A program made the translations under genes and the position numbers. A DNA stretch of 15,965 nt from Planctomycetaceae bacterium (GTDB taxonomy: Bacteria; Planctomycetota; Planctomycetia; Pirellulales; Pirellulaceae), in assembly GCA_005773145.1 (NCBI GenBank), contig SXHS01000277.1, positions 1-15,965 on the forward strand, written 5' to 3'. Below, piece after piece: positions 1 to 7,557 of the stretch (the first letter of the stretch is position 1; each line of letters opens with the position of its first letter). Under the pieces are notes generated by a model. It was not told the DNA's origin. It made no database searches and saw only the letters and a program-made list of their open reading frames with translations.

Positions 1-1
1 G

Positions 2-289
2 ATGGCCGTGCCACTGTATGACATGCTGACCGTCCTATGGATCCGCTGGCGGCAGGGTCGCAGTCCCTTTCACGCGGATCAAAACCATTTTTCGCACCGA
101 CTCGTGCAGCTCGGCTTCAGCCGCAATCAAGCAGTATTGATCATCGGTTTGCTGACGGCCACGTGTGGCTGCGGTGCTCTCCTCCTGAATCGAGTGGATA
201 CCATGGGCGCTATCATGGTGATGGTCATGGAGGGTTGTGTCTTATCGTTGATTGCCATTCTGGAGATGAGGCGTGGACCGCGATCCTGA
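2..289 (+). CDS. WecA/TagO-type undecaprenyl-phosphate glycosyl-1-phosphate transferase, C-terminal fragment
   Basis: This is the 3' end of a gene whose start lies before the window; 95 residues are visible and end at a TGA. The visible part has the loop typical of the polyprenyl-phosphate sugar-1-phosphate transferase family (glycosyl transferase family 4): a Ser-Pro-Phe-His-Ala-Asp stretch followed by an His-Arg-Leu and a Gly-Phe-Ser-x-x-Gln-Ala-Val segment, then two hydrophobic membrane segments and a short basic tail. Members sit in the cytoplasmic membrane and transfer a sugar-1-phosphate from a UDP-sugar to undecaprenyl phosphate, the first step in building lipid-linked glycans. The next gene, 39 bases on, is an O-antigen ligase/polymerase-like protein, which fits a role in surface glycan assembly. 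The family is fairly clear; whether the sugar is GlcNAc, and whether the enzyme is WecA-, TagO- or Rfe-like, cannot be read from the fragment. Confidence 0.8.
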   Translation: MAVPLYDMLTVLWIRWRQGRSPFHADQNHFSHRLVQLGFSRNQAVLIIGLLTATCGCGALLLNRVDTMGAIMVMVMEGCVLSLIAILEMRRGPRS

Positions 290-328
290 TTGGATCGGCG
301 GGGTGCGTACCGTGGATGATTGCGGCCT

Positions 329-2665
329 ATGTCCCGACGAAAATCAAAGCCCGTCGCTCAGCCTCTTCGTGAAGCATGCCAGAAAGATGGAAATCGGCGC
401 ACCATGACGGTTGTCGATCTTGGGGATCGGGTTGGTACCGCGCTCACAACCGCTTTGCTCGTTGCCTCACCCATGGTTTCCAGCGAGTCGCTCGATCAAT
501 TCGCTGGCAACGCACTCCTCATCACCCTCTGGCTTGCTACGTGGTGCATCTGGGGATTCACGACCGTGTTCGCCGCTCAAAGGCGCGTGTGGGTGTCCGG
601 TCCGACGCTGGTGCTGCTGGCACTGGTTGGCTGGATGTCCTGGAACACGTTGATTCTGCTGTGGGCCGAGGAGGGCGACTTGAGATTGGCCGTGCATGGG
701 ATGTGGAATTGGGTTGGCTTGGCGGCGGTATTTTTTCTATGTGGTCAGTATTTCGTTACCGATCGTCAACGGCGCGCCATTTGCGCGGTGATGGTGGGCG
801 TGGCCGTGACATTGGCAGCGCATGCATGTTTTCAGTCGGTCTACGAACTGCCATTGGCACGTGCTGAGTACGCGCGCGACCCGACTGCCGCTCTCCTTCA
901 TGCGGGTGTCGACGCGCCTCCCGGGTCACCGGAACGTACCTTGTACGAATCCCGGCTCGCGAGTCCTGATGCCACGGCGACATTCGCGTTGGCGAATTCG
1001 CTGGCCGGCTTCCTGACACCGTGGATGATCCTGTTATGCGGCATGCTCGTCCTGCCGAGCACGACGTCCCAAGTGCGCACGAGCGGGGCCCGCGAAACGG
1101 CACGTCGGCTGGTGTGCGCGGCTTTGTGCTGTCTACTCGGGCTGGGGATCGCGCTGACACACAGTCGTAGTGCGCTGGTGGCAGTGGGCTGCGGCATGCT
1201 CGGGATGGCGTGCCGCTTTTGGTACGAGCGACGGCCGCACGCTTGGAAGGCATGGTGCGCTGGGACCGTTGCCTTGAGTGTACTTTTCCTCGGCGTGAGC
1301 CTGTCGGTTCTTCCAAGTGACCTGATCGCGAACGCTGCCAAGTCCCTGCGCTATCGCCTTGAATATTGGCAAGCGACCGTCCAATTGATCGTGGACCACC
1401 CTTGGCGCGGATGCGGTCTCGGACAATTTCAAGACTATTACGCGCGGTATCAATTACCTGCGGCTAGCGAGACGGTGGCCGATCCTCATCACTTTCTTTT
1501 AGAAGTTTGGGCCACGGCGGGAACGCCAGGCGGACTGCTCGTACTCGGGTTTCTAGGCTCGTGGTGGTGGCACTTGCGTCGGCGCGCTGGTCCCACGGTG
1601 GGCCATGACCAGCCGGACCACGATCGACTCGAATGGTGGATCTATGGCGGCGCGCTGGTGGGGTTGGCGATCGCCCTACTGGCCGGATTTCTGACCGGAT
1701 TTGTCCCGCACCTCTTTCTTTTTATTGGCGGAGCGCCGCTGGGCGCGTTGAGTGTTTGCGCCTTGCGGAGCTGGGTGCGGGAAGGCCAATTGCCATGGTA
1801 CCTGCCCGCCATTGCCGCAGGAGCTCTCTTGGTGCATCTCATGACGGCCGGAGGCATTGCGTTTCCTGGAGTCGCGGGCTCCTTGTGGCTGCTCATGGTA
1901 CTTTCCATCGCCATAGCGGCACCGTTGCCTCCTCGGTGGTGCGGTCTCTCCGGTTCCGTTGTTGTGGCCCTGGCTGCATTGTTCTTGGCACTCGCCTGCC
2001 GACAGACGGCGCTGCAGCCCAGCATACATATGGCAACGATGCTGCAGTCCGCCGATCGGCTAGGACAACGGTCGTGGGAAGAGCGATTGGCCGGTCGGGT
2101 CGAGTCGTCCGATCGCATGCGCGCGGCCGCCATGGACCAATATCGGGCGGCGGTCGAACAGAGTCCATTCGATGCAGCGCCGTGGTGGCATCAAGCCTGG
2201 CTGGCGCAGACGTATTGGCTAGGGACGCAGGACGAGGCCGATCGTCTTCAATTCCGACAGTTCTTGCGCGGCGCGTTGCGACGTCAACCCCATAGTGCGA
2301 CGGCCCATCTGCAGGTCGGTCTCCAATATCTACGCATGTATCGAAGTTCCAACGATGCACGCGATCTGCAAGCGGCGCTGGATGCCTGGTCACGGGCGGT
2401 GCAATGTCAACCCAATCGGGCGAGTCTTCATGCGCACTTGGCGTGGGCTCAACACCTGGCCGGACAAGCGTCGGCTGCCGCCGACAGCGCGCAACACGCC
2501 CTGGATCTGGATGATCAACACGAGCACCAAGAGCGAAAGCTGTCGCGCTTGACACTGGCGGATCCCGGGGTCGAGCAACGTTGGGATGGCGTGCAAGCAC
2601 CAGGGCCCGAGGAAAAGTCGGCCGAGGCGTTGATGGAGTCGATCGCCCGGGGGGGGGATCAATAG
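329..2665 (+). CDS. O-antigen ligase/polymerase-like membrane protein with C-terminal TPR-like region
   Basis: A polytopic membrane protein of about 778 residues. Many hydrophobic segments fill roughly residues 30-570. The Wzy_C/WaaL signature is present: a His-Ser-Arg-Ser at 278-281 at the end of a membrane segment, a large periplasmic-type loop with His-Pro-Trp-Arg-Gly-Cys-Gly-Leu-Gly-Gln-Phe (357-367), and Ala-Asp-Pro-His-His (384-388) before the next membrane segment. Family members join or polymerise lipid-linked glycans on the outer face of the inner membrane. Residues from about 600 to 735 are soluble, helical, and look like two or three TPR-like repeats, an arrangement seen in other large ligase homologues. 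The start is uncertain: a TTG at 320, the ATG at 329 (used here) and an ATG at 404 are all in frame, none with a good ribosome site; the 404 start would still keep all membrane segments. The upstream transferase fragment supports a glycan-assembly locus. Ligase and polymerase activity cannot be told apart from sequence. A run of nine G lies just before the stop. Confidence 0.8.
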   Translation: MSRRKSKPVAQPLREACQKDGNRRTMTVVDLGDRVGTALTTALLVASPMVSSESLDQFAGNALLITLWLATWCIWGFTTVFAAQRRVWVSGPTLVLLALVGWMSWNTLILLWAEEGDLRLAVHGMWNWVGLAAVFFLCGQYFVTDRQRRAICAVMVGVAVTLAAHACFQSVYELPLARAEYARDPTAALLHAGVDAPPGSPERTLYESRLASPDATATFALANSLAGFLTPWMILLCGMLVLPSTTSQVRTSGARETARRLVCAALCCLLGLGIALTHSRSALVAVGCGMLGMACRFWYERRPHAWKAWCAGTVALSVLFLGVSLSVLPSDLIANAAKSLRYRLEYWQATVQLIVDHPWRGCGLGQFQDYYARYQLPAASETVADPHHFLLEVWATAGTPGGLLVLGFLGSWWWHLRRRAGPTVGHDQPDHDRLEWWIYGGALVGLAIALLAGFLTGFVPHLFLFIGGAPLGALSVCALRSWVREGQLPWYLPAIAAGALLVHLMTAGGIAFPGVAGSLWLLMVLSIAIAAPLPPRWCGLSGSVVVALAALFLALACRQTALQPSIHMATMLQSADRLGQRSWEERLAGRVESSDRMRAAAMDQYRAAVEQSPFDAAPWWHQAWLAQTYWLGTQDEADRLQFRQFLRGALRRQPHSATAHLQVGLQYLRMYRSSNDARDLQAALDAWSRAVQCQPNRASLHAHLAWAQHLAGQASAAADSAQHALDLDDQHEHQERKLSRLTLADPGVEQRWDGVQAPGPEEKSAEALMESIARGGDQ

Positions 2666-2747
2666 GCTGTTTCGCTGGCGTCTGCTATGCTTCCATTAGC
2701 GAGCCATCATGCGCCATGCCAATGGCCGTAATGAAGGGGGGAGAGGT

Positions 2748-3941
2748 ATGAAGGTTTGGGTCGTGGCGGTTGCCAGTCTGCTGGCGGGTTCCGCTCTGGG
2801 TGCCGGGACCAGCTGGTGGCGTGGTGGGCGTACCATCGAGGACTACAAGCCGTTGTTGCAGCGCATGGAAAAGTCGTCGAGCGCTGGGCCCTCGAGCGAT
2901 GGGACAGCATCGGGGAAGCCGATCGTTGAGGTGGTAGGGGAGGGGGCGGACCATGATTTTGGGGTGATGGGACGTTATCAGCGGCGCAGTCACGTCTTCA
3001 TCCTTAAGAACTCCGGGACCGCCGACCTTAGGGTGCGGCTCCTTAAGACAACGTGCAAATGCACACTGGGCAAGTTGGACAAAGACGTGATTCCTCCCGG
3101 GCAGACGCTGGAGGTTCAGTTGGAGTGGAAGGCCAACAGCGATGAGGCGGAGTTCCGCCAGAGTGCAACGCTGGAAACCAATGATATCGATCGGTCCACG
3201 GTGATCCTCACGGTCCATGGACGCCTCGACCGTGAATTGGAGGCGATTCCCAGTCAGTTTGCTGTGGGCCGCATCGGGGCGAACGAGTCGCGAGTCTTGC
3301 AGCTGCAGGTCTTTGGACATATGGAGGATCCACTCAACATTCGACGCAGTGGGTGGAGCGAATCCGATATTGCTCAGTTCTTTTCCTTGGAACAACGGGG
3401 CATGACAAGCGAGGAGATCGCTGCGCAGCCGCGCGCCACCTCGGGTGTCGTGATTTCCGTCAAGATCATTCCGGGCCTGCCGTTGGGCGCATTTCAGCAA
3501 TCGTTGCGACTATTCACGGATCGATCGGAGGATGCGTTCCTCGAGGTGCCCATGTCCGGAACGATTGTCAGCGACCTCTCCGTGATCGCTGGGTCGTTTT
3601 ATGACGTTGATCGGCAACTGATTCGATTGGGAAATGTGTCGCAGCGGACGGGAAAGTCGGTGGAGCTGCACGTGATGGTGAAAGGCGAGCACCGGCAACG
3701 AGTTCGCTTGCAGATCGCCGAGGTACGTCCGGAATGGCTGCGGGTGAAAGTTGGCGAGCCTCAACCCTTGCGAGAGGGGCGCGTGATTCGTTACCCCGTC
3801 ACCGTGGAGGTTCCAGTGGCTGGGCCATTGGGAGATTTTTCTGGAACGCCGACTGCTCCCGTTGGTCGTGTCGTTTTTCAATCGGGTATTGCCGAGATCC
3901 CTCCCTTGCCCATCCATGTCCGTTTTGTGGTCGGAGAATGA
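2748..3941 (+). CDS. Membrane-anchored DUF1573 domain protein
   Basis: A 397-residue exported protein. The ATG at 2748 directly follows a purine-rich AAGGGGGGAGAGG stretch and opens a hydrophobic N-terminal segment (residues 2-20) that reads as a signal anchor; an in-frame ATG at 2709 would add 13 hydrophilic residues before it and is less likely. Residues about 66-160 are a DUF1573 domain: Asp-Phe-Gly-Val-Met at 70-74, a Leu-Lys-Asn-Ser-Gly strand near 86-90, and the hallmark Thr-Thr-Cys-Lys-Cys-Thr at 101-106, followed by Ile-Pro-Pro-Gly-Gln. The fold is an immunoglobulin-like beta sandwich. The remaining 230 residues are beta-rich and could hold two further similar modules. Many planctomycete genomes carry such proteins and their molecular role is not established. 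It lies between a glycan ligase-like gene and a multiheme lipoprotein on the same strand, so an envelope location is likely; no substrate or partner can be named. Confidence 0.85.
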   Translation: MKVWVVAVASLLAGSALGAGTSWWRGGRTIEDYKPLLQRMEKSSSAGPSSDGTASGKPIVEVVGEGADHDFGVMGRYQRRSHVFILKNSGTADLRVRLLKTTCKCTLGKLDKDVIPPGQTLEVQLEWKANSDEAEFRQSATLETNDIDRSTVILTVHGRLDRELEAIPSQFAVGRIGANESRVLQLQVFGHMEDPLNIRRSGWSESDIAQFFSLEQRGMTSEEIAAQPRATSGVVISVKIIPGLPLGAFQQSLRLFTDRSEDAFLEVPMSGTIVSDLSVIAGSFYDVDRQLIRLGNVSQRTGKSVELHVMVKGEHRQRVRLQIAEVRPEWLRVKVGEPQPLREGRVIRYPVTVEVPVAGPLGDFSGTPTAPVGRVVFQSGIAEIPPLPIHVRFVVGE

Positions 3942-4020
3942 TGGGCTCGGATCAAAGTGATAGGGTGTGCGCGCTAAAGTTGAAACATTGAAATTCCAAT
4001 AACGGACGGAGCCGTGAGCC

Positions 4021-5865
4021 ATGCGTGACGTGCGAATGTGGCATTGGTGCGAAGTCGGCCTGCTGTGTTGCTGGGTACTGCTCCAGACCGGTTGTCGTCG
4101 TGGTGAAGACCCAAGTTCGACGGTCGAGGCACCGGCCCGCTTGGCCTATGAAGTTCCCGCCGAGGAACTAGCTGCGGGGGAAGGTAGCTCGGGTTCATCG
4201 CCCGACGCCGCAAAGAAGGACCCGGTGGCAGCCGAAGGCGTCGCGCCGGCATTGCCGCTGACGGACCAGCCCTCTCTGACGTTGGCGGAGGGAGAGGCCG
4301 CCACGTCGTCGACGCCTGACGGGCCCGGTGGCCGCGTCAATCCGTTGCGCAGTCGGGATGGTGCCCCCAAGGGACCCTTACGCGGGGCCATTGGGACGAA
4401 AACGCTGGAACCACGGACGCCTCAACCGGCCGCGCAGGACGCGGCCGATGCGGCCTCCACGCCAGCGCAACGCGTGGCGCCGTCGCTACGAGACCAATTG
4501 GCCAACTGGCCCCCTCCTCGTTTGGCCCTCTACGTGACCGGGCGACAGCAAGGCTACATCGAGCCCTGTGGGTGTTCCGGGCTGGAGAATATGAGCGGTG
4601 GGCTCAGCCGGCGAGATACCAGTTTGCAACAATTGCGTCAGCTCGGTTGGCCCTTGGTGCCACTCGATGTTGGCAATCAGGTGCGCCGCGTGGGGCGTCA
4701 GTCGGAGATCAAGTTTCAGACAACCGTGGATGCGTTGCGCCAGATGGGCTACCAAGGCATAGCGCTCGGCGCCGACGATTTGCGTTTGTCCGTGGGGGAG
4801 TTGGTGGCCGTGGTGGCCAGTGTGGAGGGGCGCGAAAGTCCTTTCGTGGCGGCTGACCTGCAGATTTTTGATTCCATCGCCGACCATCGGATTGTGGAAG
4901 CCGGCGGGCTGAAGCTGGGGATCACGGCCGTGCTGGGGAGTCGCGAGCGACAGGGCATCGTGGGAGATGAAGTCGAAGTCAAGAACCAGAAAACCGCGCT
5001 GGAGCAAACGCTCAAGAAGTTGCAAGTGGCCGGATGCGATGCGCTGGTCTTGTTGGCGCACACGTCCTTGGATGAATCTCGCCAGTTGGCCAGCGAGTAT
5101 CCGCAGTTCGATCTGATCATCAGTGCTGGCGGTGCGGGGGAGCCACCCATGGAAGCGGAGCGGGTACCGGGACAGCGGACGCATGTGATTCAGGTCGGTA
5201 CGAAGGGAATGTACGCGGGAGTTGTCGGGCTGTACGCGGACGACGCCATGCCCGTACGCTACCAGCGAGTTGCGCTGGATGCGCGATTTACGGATTCCGC
5301 GGCGATGATGGAGTTGTTCGCGGCGTATCAGCAGCAATTGCAGGCAGTGGGTTTCGCCGGCCTCGAGGTGAAGGCCGTGCCTCATCCCACGGGGCGCACC
5401 TTCGTGGGGTCATCTGCCTGCTCGGACTGCCACTCCAAGGCTGCTGCCGTCTTCGACAAAACGCCTCACGCCCATGCCACTCAAACATTGATGCATCCCC
5501 CCGAGCGGTCGGACGTGCCGCGACATCATGATCCGGAGTGTTTGAGTTGCCACGTGACGGGCTGGAATCCGCAGGAGTTTTTTCCCTACGAATCTGGTTA
5601 TTGGGATGAGACCACGGCGCAGCTCCATGGTAACGGTTGTGAAAATTGCCATGGCCCAGGATCCTCGCATGTTGCGGCTGAGACGGGGGCGGAGGATGTC
5701 TTACCCGATGTGCGCGCCGCACGACGTCTGGAAATGCGTCTGACGATGGCCGACGCCGAGCAGAAATGTATGGAGTGCCACGACTTAGACAACAGCCCGG
5801 AATTTCATCAACCGGGAGCCTTCGCCAAGTACTGGTCCGAGGTGGAGCACACCGGCAAGGATTAG
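4021..5865 (+). CDS. Lipoprotein fusing a metallophosphatase-like domain to a tetraheme cytochrome c554-type domain
   Basis: A 614-residue protein. Its N-terminus has a hydrophobic segment ending in Leu-Leu-Gln-Thr-Gly-Cys (Cys25), a probable but not ideal lipobox. Residues about 27-160 are a Pro/Ala/Gly/Ser-rich linker. Residues about 165-440 resemble the calcineurin-like/5'-nucleotidase fold as found in multiheme fusions, including a Pro-Cys-Gly-Cys-Ser-Gly at 182-187 and Gly-Gly-Leu-Ser-Arg-Arg. The usual metal-binding signatures are altered: DVGN at 216-219 where DxGD is expected, GADD at 250-253 for GNHD, and SAGG (368-371) where GHTH would lie; H347 remains. Residues 463-600 carry four CxxCH heme sites at 467-471, 507-511, 540-544 and 583-587, matching cytochrome c554-like proteins. 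Such a protein would act outside the cytoplasm, probably in electron transfer. A GGAG lies about 13 bases before the ATG. The heme sites are certain from sequence; enzymatic activity of the first domain is doubtful. Confidence 0.8.
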   Translation: MRDVRMWHWCEVGLLCCWVLLQTGCRRGEDPSSTVEAPARLAYEVPAEELAAGEGSSGSSPDAAKKDPVAAEGVAPALPLTDQPSLTLAEGEAATSSTPDGPGGRVNPLRSRDGAPKGPLRGAIGTKTLEPRTPQPAAQDAADAASTPAQRVAPSLRDQLANWPPPRLALYVTGRQQGYIEPCGCSGLENMSGGLSRRDTSLQQLRQLGWPLVPLDVGNQVRRVGRQSEIKFQTTVDALRQMGYQGIALGADDLRLSVGELVAVVASVEGRESPFVAADLQIFDSIADHRIVEAGGLKLGITAVLGSRERQGIVGDEVEVKNQKTALEQTLKKLQVAGCDALVLLAHTSLDESRQLASEYPQFDLIISAGGAGEPPMEAERVPGQRTHVIQVGTKGMYAGVVGLYADDAMPVRYQRVALDARFTDSAAMMELFAAYQQQLQAVGFAGLEVKAVPHPTGRTFVGSSACSDCHSKAAAVFDKTPHAHATQTLMHPPERSDVPRHHDPECLSCHVTGWNPQEFFPYESGYWDETTAQLHGNGCENCHGPGSSHVAAETGAEDVLPDVRAARRLEMRLTMADAEQKCMECHDLDNSPEFHQPGAFAKYWSEVEHTGKD

Positions 5866-5867
5866 CT

Positions 5868-5901
5868 CGGCGGCCATGAGAGCCATGGTAGGGCTCCGCC
5901 G
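5868..5901. terminator. Bulged hairpin between convergent genes
   Basis: The 72-base gap between the two convergent genes holds an interrupted inverted repeat. An outer CGGCG/CGCCG stem (5868-5872 with 5897-5901) and an inner GAGCC/GGCTC stem (5880-5884 with 5892-5896) are separated on the left arm by a seven-base bulge. It begins three bases after the lipoprotein stop codon. There is no T-run on either side, so it is not a classical intrinsic terminator. Its position between convergent genes makes a bidirectional role reasonable but unproven. Confidence 0.3.
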
Positions 5902-5937
5902 CCAAGGGACTGGGGTTAGGCTGCTGGGGCTAGGGTA

Positions 5938-6942
5938 CTAGCGAGGCTTGCGTTTGGTCAATTTTTTCGTGGCGGAAGTCGTATTCGCCTTGTGCGGCGG
6001 TTTCTTGCGCGCTGCGGGGGCTGGTTTCGGAGTCGGTCGACTAGGCTTGGGCGCGGGGGCCGCCTTCTTGGCCTCGGCGGGCGCCGCAGGTTTTTCCTTA
6101 GCTGCGGGCTTCTGCACGGGCTTTTCCACCAATTTTTCCGAGGCCTTCTCCGTGGTTTTTTGCGGTGCGTTTTCTGCGGAAGTTTTCTTCTTTTTGGTTT
6201 CGTCGGCGGCTGCTGCGGCCGGCTTGCTGGGCTCAGCCGGCTTGGCGGGGGCCGCTGCTGTCGTTCGTTTGGGGAACCGCGCCTGCGCGTCGGCTGTGAC
6301 CTCAGTCAGGATGGCGCGGATTTTTGGCTGGAAGGGGCTGGCGTGGAATTCCGCCGACATGTCATGCAGGAGGAGCGTGAATTCGATCCCTTTTTTCTTG
6401 GGGATGGCTCGCTCCAGTCCGGGCGCGACGCCTTTCGTCTTCTCGTCGTCGCTGATGATACCCATGATGTACAGCGTATCGAGCGTGGCCTCGTCGAGCG
6501 GGATGGCATGTCCACCCAGGGCAGTTTGGGTCGCGTGGGCCACGGCAAAGGGGGTAACGCCGTCGTATTTCTGCAACTGTTTCACCGCCGCGCCGAGATT
6601 TTGTTTCTTGAGATCTTCCAGCTCAAACGAATATCGGGATTCGAAAACGCTATGCAGAGTTCGTTTGATGTGGGCTCCGCTGTGCGCGGGGTTTGGCAAA
6701 CCGCGCAGGACCTCTGCCAGTTCCGTAACGGTGGTGACTCGCACCTCATTCCAATCGAAAAACGCCTGTCGCAAACGCTCGAATGCCTCGATCGCCTTTT
6801 CGTACTTGGCATTTTCAAGGCAGTGGGCGAATAACAGGTGTTCCATCACCGGCAAGTTGGCCGTTGATGCCGCGGCGCGGAAGTGCTTTTTTAGTACCCG
6901 ATGGGCCTTGCCGATCAGGGAAGAGCGATTGGGTGCAGCCAT
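5938..6942 (-). CDS. Endonuclease III-like (HhH-GPD) protein with lysine/alanine/proline-rich tail
   Basis: A 334-residue protein from the ATG at 6942; a TTG 30 bases further upstream is in frame but less likely. Residues about 45-165 follow the layout of the HhH-GPD DNA glycosylase family: a helical start with Phe-Phe-Asp-Trp-Asn-Glu (61-66), a Tyr-Asp-Gly-Val turn at 126-129 where the helix-hairpin-helix should lie, then Gly-Gly-His-Ala-Ile-Pro-Leu-Asp (143-150). Asp150 sits where the conserved catalytic Asp of endonuclease III is found. The catalytic Lys of bifunctional members is not at the expected place (the turn reads Gly-Val-Thr-Pro-Phe), and no Fe-S cysteine cluster follows. Residues about 227-334 are a low-complexity Lys/Ala/Pro tail like histone H1 or bacterial HU-tail proteins, likely to bind DNA non-specifically. 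It follows rbfA by 49 bases on the same strand. Assignment to the superfamily is by pattern only; the protein may be a repair enzyme that removes bases without cutting the strand, or a DNA-binding protein without activity. Confidence 0.65.
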   Translation of the reverse strand: MAAPNRSSLIGKAHRVLKKHFRAAASTANLPVMEHLLFAHCLENAKYEKAIEAFERLRQAFFDWNEVRVTTVTELAEVLRGLPNPAHSGAHIKRTLHSVFESRYSFELEDLKKQNLGAAVKQLQKYDGVTPFAVAHATQTALGGHAIPLDEATLDTLYIMGIISDDEKTKGVAPGLERAIPKKKGIEFTLLLHDMSAEFHASPFQPKIRAILTEVTADAQARFPKRTTAAAPAKPAEPSKPAAAAADETKKKKTSAENAPQKTTEKASEKLVEKPVQKPAAKEKPAAPAEAKKAAPAPKPSRPTPKPAPAARKKPPHKANTTSATKKLTKRKPR

Positions 6943-6991
6943 GCGATTTCTGTAGACCTCAATCAATATCAATTGTGGAAACGAAATAAAT

Positions 6992-7393
6992 TCATGGTTC
7001 TAATTCCGCCGGATGATCGTCGTCAGCCGGTACTTCATCGTCCAACGAGGACGGTGGGAGAACTTCGCGCAGGATTCGGGCCACTTCGAGCGACTTTTTC
7101 ACCCCCTGGTCCAAGGCGAATTGGATGCGGGGCGTATAACGTGTCTCGATGCGTGTGCCGACTTTTTGCTGTAGAAAACCAGCCGCGTTTTGGAGCCCGT
7201 GCAAGCTCAATTGTTGCTTACGTTCATCCCCCATCACCGAGACATGGACCTTGGCATAGCGTAAATCGGGGGAGATTTCGACCTGGGTAACGGTGACATC
7301 TTGAATGCGCGGGTCGCGCAATTCGGTCAAGATCGACATGCTCACCACTTCACGGATGGCTTCGGCAACTTTCAGGGCGCGACGGGATGACAT
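6992..7393 (-). CDS. rbfA: Ribosome-binding factor A
   Basis: RbfA is a small KH-fold protein that binds the 30S subunit and helps mature the 5' end of 16S rRNA. The 133-residue product begins with Ser-Ser-Arg-Arg and an Ala-Glu-Ala-Ile-Arg-Glu-Val-Val helix, followed by Asp-Pro-Arg-Ile (27-30), Val-Glu-Ile-Ser-Pro-Asp-Leu-Arg-Tyr-Ala-Lys-Val (38-49) and an Arg-Tyr-Thr-Pro-Arg-Ile strand, all typical of the family, with an acidic C-terminal tail. The ATG at 7393 is chosen because a GGAG sits eight bases before it and the protein then has normal length. The frame is open further upstream to an ATG at 7555, only two bases after the infB stop, which would add 54 Arg/Pro-rich residues. Placement directly after infB is the usual order. 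Confidence 0.92.
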   Translation of the reverse strand: MSSRRALKVAEAIREVVSMSILTELRDPRIQDVTVTQVEISPDLRYAKVHVSVMGDERKQQLSLHGLQNAAGFLQQKVGTRIETRYTPRIQFALDQGVKKSLEVARILREVLPPSSLDDEVPADDDHPAELEP

Positions 7394-7557
7394 GCGATCC
7401 ACTCCACGGGGACAGGGGCTACGATCGGACTGGGAGGCCAGCTGGGAGGTGTCCGCACCGGGGGGAGGATGGCTGGGGGTGCGGGCGATCGCTGCGCACC
7501 AAGCCCGGCGTGTGCGGACGAGCACCACAGGGAGAATGTTCGACCAACCGCTCATGC

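Noticed and set aside
3975..4005. TTGAAA before the multiheme lipoprotein as a -35 box
   Set aside because: The nearest -10-like sequence is only 14 bases downstream and matches poorly.
4486..5385. 299-codon open frame on the - strand within the multiheme lipoprotein gene
   Set aside because: No recognisable family or start signal, and it opposes a gene with clear lipobox and heme motifs.
5948..6955. Long open frame on the + strand (335 codons) antisense to the endonuclease III-like gene
   Set aside because: Its product is Cys/Phe/Ala/Gly-rich with no recognisable domain, while the - strand product has a coherent HhH-GPD-like pattern and fits the strand of its neighbours. The frame is open because the Lys/Ala-rich tail lacks reverse stops.
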